Of a DNA stretch of 64,000 bases, positions 57,750 through 64,000 are shown piece after piece. A program made the position numbers and the translations under genes. The stretch spans positions 2,170,001-2,234,000 of the forward strand of contig JAWZSP010000001.1 of the NCBI GenBank assembly GCA_034401135.1. Reading direction: 5' to 3'. Source of the DNA: Volutella citrinella. Taxonomy: Eukaryota > Ascomycota > Sordariomycetes > Hypocreales > Nectriaceae. Positions within the stretch are counted from its first letter, which is position 1. Each line of letters begins with the position of its first letter. The notes under the pieces were generated by a model that saw only the letters and a program-made list of their open reading frames with translations, was not told the origin of the DNA and made no database searches.

Positions 57750-58700
57750 TTATGCCACGGGCTGGGCAACCTTGTCGAGGGCCGAACCAAGCTTCTCCTC
57801 CTGCTGCTTGCGCTCCATCTCGGCAACGAACTCGGCGTACCGTGACTTCTTGTTATGAATTCCACACTCCGTCTTGTTTTGGCCCTTCCAGCGACCAGCT
57901 CGCTCATCCTCACCCTCTCCGACGGGAACAGTCGAGTGCCAGTCGCCAACCGACTTGTATCCCTTGTCGAGAAGAGCGTTGTAGGGGACGTTGTGCTCCT
58001 TGATATAGTCGTTGACCTGAGCAAAGGTCCAAGTGGCCAAGGGGTTGATCTTCACGACGCCACGCTCATCGTCCATCTCAATGATGGGGATGGAGCCACG
58101 AGCAGCACCCTGAGATCGGCGACGACCGTTCAGAACAGCGGTGACCTTCAGTTCCTCATAGGCACGCTGAAGGGGCTCAACCTTGACCATCCAATCATAC
58201 ATCTCAGATGAGACGTTCCAGAGCTCCTGGCCATAAGTCTCTTCAAACTGCTCAGCCGACTCGACACCATCGGGCTTGAAGATGTGGACAGGCACGTTGG
58301 GGTACTTGGCCTTGACCTGGTCGATGAGGTCATGGGTCTCCTGGAAGTGGTACAGGGTGTCCAGGAAGATGAGGTCAACAGTGGGCGACTCGGGTCGTTC
58401 CTTCTGGATCTTTGACAGCATGTCCATGGTCACCAGGCCCGTCAGACCAAAGGCAGTGGATTGGTACAGGTTGGGGAACATGATCTTGCAGAAACGCAGA
58501 ATGTCCATGGCAGGCAGGGTCTCCAGGGTGTCGTTCAGGTGCTGGATGTGGGCCTTGGTGAGAGTGATTTTGGGCAGAATTGCTGATGATGTGGGCGACG
58601 GGAACTCTGACTGGTTGGCTGAGGCATAGCCCGATTCACAGTCCATCTTGAGGTCCGCGAAGGACGACAGTGATGACGACTGGGAGATGATGGCAGGCAT
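57750..58700 (-). CDS. met16: Phosphoadenylylsulfate (PAPS) reductase
   Basis: Intronless, 316 residues. Adenine nucleotide alpha-hydrolase (PP-loop) fold: AFGLTGLVTMDML (about residues 83-95) at the nucleotide-binding loop, FLDTLYHFQETHDL, ELWNVSSEMYDWMVKVEPLQRA, then NGRRRSQG and INPLATWTFAQVNDYIKEHNVPYN. The catalytic cysteine sits in TECGIHNKK near the C-terminus (about residue 282). The enzyme reduces PAPS to sulfite with thioredoxin in sulfate assimilation to cysteine and methionine; it is cytosolic. It is PAPS-type, because the paired extra cysteines of APS reductases are not present. The name follows yeast MET16 (sA in Aspergillus). Regulation by a Cys3/MetR-type bZIP is likely from the family, but I saw no clear site. 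Confidence 0.95.
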   Translation of the reverse strand: MPAIISQSSSLSSFADLKMDCESGYASANQSEFPSPTSSAILPKITLTKAHIQHLNDTLETLPAMDILRFCKIMFPNLYQSTAFGLTGLVTMDMLSKIQKERPESPTVDLIFLDTLYHFQETHDLIDQVKAKYPNVPVHIFKPDGVESAEQFEETYGQELWNVSSEMYDWMVKVEPLQRAYEELKVTAVLNGRRRSQGAARGSIPIIEMDDERGVVKINPLATWTFAQVNDYIKEHNVPYNALLDKGYKSVGDWHSTVPVGEGEDERAGRWKGQNKTECGIHNKKSRYAEFVAEMERKQQEEKLGSALDKVAQPVA

Positions 58701-60736
58701 GATGATCTATTTTCGGGAGCGGGAGTTTGTTGTGCGGGTTTTCGACTACAGGGGGAAGCTGAGAGTATCCCCTTGGTTGAGTAAGGAGTCGAGTACTGAG
58801 AAAAGGGTGAAAGTGAAGAAGCTCAGGGAATGGATATCCAGACGATGCTGAGGGGTGCTGACTGAATGCAGGGGAGAGTGGTGACAGCGAAGACAATCGA
58901 CAGCAACGAGGACGATGACGATGGCAACAGAGAAGTGAGGGCACAGGGGACAATGAATTCTATAAGGCGCCTCCCCCGGGATGTGCTGGACAAGAGGGGC
59001 TTACAAACGACGTGCTCGCTCGGGCGGTCGCCCGGCCCTGGTCGACGCCCTTAGTAACCCAGAAAAAGCAGCATTCAGCCAACCCGACGCGAGAGTTACA
59101 AGTCGTCGCTGAATTGCGCCATCGCCGCCATCCTCGGCAAGTGAGTGGAAAAAAGGCTCGGGTCCCTGATTGGCGTGTGCACACACCAATGTGTACTACA
59201 CTTCTGACACCCCAGCGGCTGGGTATATGAGGATCAATCACGACATCGACGCTATACCTTTCGCGAGCGTGGGTGTGGCGCTGCCTGGACCTGTCGGCAG
59301 CCGGTAACATCAATAATCTGGGGCCAGATTGTGGGCTTCAATGTCAAATTTTCGTCCGACGGGAGAGCCGGACCAGACTCGGCCCCTCAACAACGGTCTC
59401 ACTGACAAATGCGGCGAGGATCTCGGATCTCAACAGTCAGCACATTATCCAGGAACTGTGGTTCATTCCGGATCGCGAGAAACCCATCTGCCGAGCGGGC
59501 GTGTGTGGTCAGGTTACAATTTCTCATCGTGGCTCCCACGTATGCTCGACTTAGTGTCGGCCGGCTGAGCATGCCATCGCATCCCTGAGTTGCGTATGCG
59601 TTGCCTCACGTATGAGAGGCGCCCCCGGAAAGCAGAAGACCTCGCCACCAAATGGCGAGCGTGCTACCCCTCGGCCACACCCGCCCTACGGATACAGAAA
59701 AGGCAGATCCCCGAAAACAGAGGGCTTTTCAAGATGACGCCTTGTCCAGCCTATCAGGTGCCTAGCTCGGAATCCCGCCATCGAACGGCAACCGGGCGGC
59801 TCGGTGCCAGCTGGGCTGCCGACCGACAGCCCGAAGTACCCCGCCAAGCCCCAGACAGCCCTGCAGGGGCACGCACAAAGAAAACTGGAAACGGGCTGCC
59901 CCTCACCTCACGAGTGCCGGCCAAATGCCATCTCGGAAGATTCGTTCTTCCACATTCTTTACTTCTAGAATTTGAAAACCTCAACGAGTGTTACTCATTT
60001 GTAATACACCGGTTGAACAGGAACGGCACGCATTCTGACGTTCCTGATGGCATAAGCCGCGGATTGATTCCTGTGTCACATTCATAGTCTGTTTGCCTGT
60101 TTACTGAGATGGCGTGCTGTGAAGGCGTGCTACGAAGGCGTCATAGACAGGCTGCTAGACTTACTGCTTAGCAGGCAAGGCAGGGGAGAACCGACCATTT
60201 TCTAGCTGGCCAGAGGCAAAATCCAGCCTTCCAGTGGCATCCCGCTTATTACATTTGCGAAACCCCCTTCCATTCAAATGTTCAAGCATTGAATATCCTA
60301 GGCGTACCCGCAATGCTCGATTCTACTATGCTTAGAATAGTGCACCCACTGGTCACCATCGTTACAGGCTGTGGTGCCAAGTGTCAGGCCGCCGCCGAGC
60401 TCACGTGAAATGACCTCACTAGGTCTAGCACAGGCCGTTGCACTAGCCAATCAGGAGGCACTGACTCCAAGCCTGACAACCGCACGAGCCGCACATGTGT
60501 CGGTCGGTAATGACCCCATGGCGGGGCATTGGGGGAACTACCGGGACAGATTCGCTCACCACCGTCTGCCAGAGATACTCTGATCTCCGGGTCGTTGTCG
60601 ACGGTGATCGCCAGGCGACATTGCGCTCCGTGGACTTTCCCGAGTCTGCTGCATAGCCCGGCTTCATTCCAGCTTATCAATCTTGCCAGCCCGCTCCAGG
60701 CCATCAGCGCCCAAGCTGCAAACCCCGCCTTCAACA
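58701..60736. other. 2-kb intergenic stretch
   Basis: Upstream of both the PAPS reductase and phosphoserine phosphatase genes. Scattered short frames, none convincing. No RNA gene recognised. Confidence 0.5.
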
Positions 60737-62176
60737 ATGGCTGACCAGTCGAGCCCCGCCAAGCAGAATATTGCTCGGCCACAGCTCTCAAGCTCCATGA
60801 GAAGCAGCTCATATCTCAGCGACCACCAAGAGTACCGTCCCCCCCGCCAGTCGGATGCGTTCCACGGCATCGATACCGTCGTGGAGGACTTCAGCGCAGT
60901 CAACATCTGCTCGGCCAAAACCATCCTGCCATTCAATGGTGTCCCGTCTGAGGACAACCCCCCCACGGTGGTCGACAGTGGCTTGAGCCACAACTATTCA
61001 CACCCCAACTGTGCCCCCCGCGTGGGTGAGAAGTCTGACCGCATCATTGCTACCTTGTTCTACAAGTCAAAAGCCAAGCACGGTGCCGCTAGCACGACTT
61101 CGAGATCGCCTGTCCAGGCGACCTTTGCCGACAGCGATGAGTCCCTTCCGTCCAATCTCGCGCCGACCACGGACCCCAAGGAGTTCCCCATGGAGCCTCC
61201 TAGCCAAGACGCTGAGCCGCAGTTGGACCACATTTACGGCTCGTACATCTCGCCGCTCTGTATCACGTCTTTTCTGCATCTGATGTCCTCATTCCCCATG
61301 CCCAGGGAAGGAGGCGAGCCTCATTCGTCACACCGGTGCCTGGATAACCAAGAGCACCCACGAATCGTGGAGCTGACCTTGTCGCCCGCTCCATCTCCTG
61401 ACTATCTCAGTCTCGGCGATTTGCGGAAGCACGAGATGCTCTACAGGTTCGAGCAGGAATGGAACGTTGATGTCATTCTCCAGCGAGACACTGTCTGGAG
61501 GAAGCACCCCCGCCTCGTTGTGTTTGATATGGACAGCACCCTGATCACACAAGAAGTCATTGACCTTTTGGCTGAGACGGTAAAGGACCCCCCCAACCTC
61601 GCCGCTCGTGTCGCTGAAATCACGCACCGCGCCATGTTGGGCGAATTGGAGTTTGACGCTTCTTTCCGCGAGCGTGTTGCTCTCCTCAAGGGCCTTCCTG
61701 TCACCATCTTCCAGGACCTGCAGCCAATTCTTGACGTCACCAGGGGTGTACCCCAGCTCATCAACGCTTTAAAGCGATTGGGTGTCAAAACAGCCGTCTG
61801 CTCTGGTGGTTTCCAGCTGTTGACCGGTTGGCTCGCCAAGGAACTAGGCATCGATTACGCCTATGCGAACCACGTTGTCTTTGAAGATGGCAAGCTGACC
61901 GGAGAGGTTGATGGCGTCATTGTGGGCAAGGAGAGGAAACGTGACCTCCTTGTCGAGATCGCCGCAAAGGAGGGAATTGACCTCTCTCAGACCATTGCTG
62001 TTGGCGACGGCGCCAACGACTTGCTGATGCTTGAGAAGGCTGGCTTGGGTGTGGCATGGAACGCCAAGCCCCGTGTGCAAATGGAGGCGGATGCCCGCCT
62101 GAATGGAGACAGCTTGCTGGACCTGCTGCATTTGTTTGGCTTTACGGCAGAGGAAATCGAGGCATTGATCGCGTGA
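60737..62176 (+). CDS. ser2: Phosphoserine phosphatase
   Basis: Intronless, 479 residues. The C-terminal HAD-type phosphatase (about 255-475) has motif I FDMDSTLI with catalytic Asp264 and Asp266, VCSGGFQLLTG (motif II, serine), a lysine at about 414 in VGKERKRDLL and motif IV VGDGANDLLML. It makes L-serine from O-phosphoserine, the last step of the phosphorylated serine pathway. The N-terminal 250 residues are longer than in yeast Ser2 (about 309 residues in all) and include two segments (YKSKAKH region and FLHLMSSFPMPREG region) that could be ACT-like regulatory folds with Ser-rich linkers, as in other filamentous fungi. The start at 60737 is preceded by CAACAATGG; an upstream in-frame ATG at 60683 adds only low-complexity residues. 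Confidence 0.93.
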   Translation: MADQSSPAKQNIARPQLSSSMRSSSYLSDHQEYRPPRQSDAFHGIDTVVEDFSAVNICSAKTILPFNGVPSEDNPPTVVDSGLSHNYSHPNCAPRVGEKSDRIIATLFYKSKAKHGAASTTSRSPVQATFADSDESLPSNLAPTTDPKEFPMEPPSQDAEPQLDHIYGSYISPLCITSFLHLMSSFPMPREGGEPHSSHRCLDNQEHPRIVELTLSPAPSPDYLSLGDLRKHEMLYRFEQEWNVDVILQRDTVWRKHPRLVVFDMDSTLITQEVIDLLAETVKDPPNLAARVAEITHRAMLGELEFDASFRERVALLKGLPVTIFQDLQPILDVTRGVPQLINALKRLGVKTAVCSGGFQLLTGWLAKELGIDYAYANHVVFEDGKLTGEVDGVIVGKERKRDLLVEIAAKEGIDLSQTIAVGDGANDLLMLEKAGLGVAWNAKPRVQMEADARLNGDSLLDLLHLFGFTAEEIEALIA

Positions 62177-62671
62177 GGAGCTTAACCCCGAAAAGTGGCG
62201 TTGCCCGCAAGGAACGGAGAAGGAGTGTCCTTGGGAACTTTTGAGCGTGGTGTTTTGAACATGGGAGTGGGATACCAGGCAATCAGGAGTAAACGGAAGT
62301 TACGAGCCATAAAACATACATATTGATTTCCGTGCAATTGCAAAATCACAGAAAACCACATACACGAGTTCAATCTTTCCGAACAATCGCAGTCCAGGCT
62401 TTCACCCAGTTGTCCGGCATCAAGCACGAGTGGCCGAGTGATCAGGGGTTCCAATCATTCAATGCACGAGTGGACGATTCGTGACTAGATACGAAGATAT
62501 GAAATTATTGCGGTGCGCCGTAGGTCAAACATAAAGGTAGCCGTAGCCACTTCAGGAACATCTATCCGACTTTCTTCATCTACATGCGGATCGAGGTCTG
62601 GGCCAGCTCCATCTCTCTCCTCGCTACATATGTTTGCACATAGAGATCCGTCGCCCTTTTCAGGTCATCTC
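62177..62671. other. Convergent intergenic stretch
   Basis: 495 bp between the ends of ser2 and the small mitochondrial gene. Nothing seen. Confidence 0.5.
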
Positions 62672-63236
62672 TTAAGGGTAACCGTCCTTGCCCCACTTGT
62701 TGTACTTCTCGTGGAGCTCGGCAGGAAGGGTGACGTTGGGAACGACGACGACGTTAAGGGCGCTGGGGGCGTCCTTGGGAGGCTTGCTGGAGTCACCACC
62801 GGGGTGGTACTTGTACTTGCCAGTGGTCTCGGTCTGCCAAGGGTAGCCGCCCTGGGCGATGTTGACGGGAGACTCAGAGGTGGACTTGGTGGGAGAGCGG
62901 CCTGCGGCAATCGACTTGTCAGCAACATCGAGGGAGGCTTCGCGCCCGCTGAGGGGCCAATGGGCAATCTTACCGAAGTAGAAGCCAGCGCCGCCGAGGG
63001 CAGCGATCATAACACCACCGAGGATCTATATGGAAGGCATCCGAGTTAGCAATTCGTCTTGGAAGAATCGTACGGGATCGGCCGGGTGGGCAGAGTCAGG
63101 TCAGAACGGCCGTGGGGATATGACGCACCAGAGTCTCGGGGTTCTTGCGGGTCTCCTTCTTGAGCTCGGCCTTCTGGTGCTCCTGCAGGCGGCGAGCAGT
63201 GGTGGTGAAGAAACGGCGAGTAACGCGGGCAGACAT
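62672..63236 (-). CDS. Small fungal mitochondrial membrane protein
   Basis: Two exons, 63236-63129 and 63025-62672 (103-nt intron, donor GTGCGT, acceptor ATATAG); 153 residues. The N-terminus MSARVTRRFFTTTARRLQ is rich in Arg and hydroxylated residues and free of acidic ones, as in a mitochondrial presequence. A single hydrophobic span follows right after the splice site (about 37-54, ILGGVMIAALGGAGFYFG). The rest is polar and Pro/Gly-rich, with GYPWQTETTGKYKYHPGGD and a C-terminal KYNKWGKDGYP. I recall conserved hypothetical proteins of this form in filamentous fungi but no proven function. A role with a respiratory complex would be a guess. The splice junction lies just before the membrane span. 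Confidence 0.82.
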
Positions 63237-64000
63237 GGTGGCGACGGGTCGTGCTGTTGCTGGTGAATTGAGAGGCAAGTTGGTGGATGAAGCTTGGTGG
63301 TTCTCGTATGATTTCAGTCAATCCATCGACCTCCGGTTTGCGCGGCACCTCATTGGCCAATGCCGGGTCAATTGAATCACGTGGACGGTCACGCACCATT
63401 GGTAGGATGATGACGTCCGGTGGAGCACAAAGGTGAGCTGATGACTCGTTGCCTGAGATATTAGGCTGAACTGGAACTAATTTGCCTGGGCCTCCCTCCC
63501 TTCATGCGTGCCCTACCACCTGTGACCACTGTAGCACCACAGGCGGTAAAAAGAAATGATGGATGTGACGGACCCAGTAGTGCATGATCGCAATATCGTG
63601 TGCTATGATGATGTAACTTGGTGACCGCAGCGAGATCGTACATCTTGAGAGATTGGAGTGCATGAGTGGCGGATTGATGTTCAGTGGTAGGAACATCTGC
63701 CAGTGACAAGTGAGCAATGGGCAGCCATCTCGCCGTCACTTTCGAGACGAGCAAACCACAGCCCTGCACAATGCTGAGGCCCTTGTCAACCGAGAGCCTG
63801 GACGCGCTAAAGCCGCTGGGACGGAACGCTAGGGCACCTCTGACTGCCTGGCACTCTGCAGGAGGCCCGGCCCAGTGACTCCGAAGCCGTGACGGCCCGT
63901 CCATTGGACGCCCAAGATTACTCCAGCTTTTGAAGGCTAGCCCCTTACATGGGGCCTTTCCTGGAAAGATGTGATCAGTGAAGGAAAAGGCACAGGCATT
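63237..64000. other. Intergenic stretch to window end
   Basis: Promoter of the mitochondrial protein gene; a CACGTG hexamer occurs near 63379. A minus-strand frame at 63904-63461 has no protein features. Confidence 0.45.

Overview
This window is nuclear DNA from a filamentous ascomycete, most likely a Sordariomycete and plausibly Hypocreales. The reasons are GC-rich coding sequence, short GT-AG introns of about 50-200 nt with CTAAC/CTGAC-like branch points, a nuclear tRNA gene with a short intron at position 37/38, and gene families typical of moulds (Osh1-type oxysterol-binding protein, GPI-type class III chitinase, yapsin-like aspartic protease, ferric reductases, DUF3433 membrane protein). 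I cannot name the species. I reconstructed 23 protein genes and one tRNA gene. Spliced models were built by hand, and every one keeps an open frame from start to stop.

Layout. 0-8 kb: a proline-rich hypothetical protein, possibly cut by the window edge, a DUF3433 membrane protein on the minus strand, and a pirin. 11-18 kb: a cell-wall chitinase, an intronless ankyrin protein that looks bacterial in style, and an atypical short-chain dehydrogenase. 19-28 kb: Osh1-type lipid-transfer protein, an acyl-CoA thioesterase II with a splice-dependent peroxisomal signal, tRNA-Lys(CTT), and an F-box-like protein. 29-37 kb: a membrane-anchored aspartic protease converging on an RBM5/10-like splicing factor. 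That gene is divergent from the molybdopterin synthase large subunit (cnxH type), which converges on an unrecognised 140-residue protein. 37-53 kb: two different FRE-family flavocytochromes about 10 kb apart, enclosing exosome subunit Rrp43, Rab escort protein Mrs6 and meiotic cohesin Rec8. 55-63 kb: MICOS subunit Mic19, tRNA-wybutosine enzyme Tyw3, PAPS reductase, phosphoserine phosphatase and a small mitochondrial protein.

The genes are mostly unrelated housekeeping functions. I see no secondary-metabolite cluster, transposon, CRISPR array or virus-derived gene. Intergenic stretches of 2-3 kb hold no convincing gene. PAPS reductase and phosphoserine phosphatase are neighbours and both feed sulfur/serine amino-acid synthesis, but nothing shows they are co-regulated.

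The most interesting signals are the thioesterase, where the last intron decides whether the protein ends in a peroxisomal AKI tripeptide; the bacterial-looking ankyrin gene; a GC-AG intron in cnxH; an in-frame, stop-free 63-nt intron in the splicing factor; and a GPI-type chitinase with no visible signal peptide. I did not find a clear, wholly new multi-gene system.
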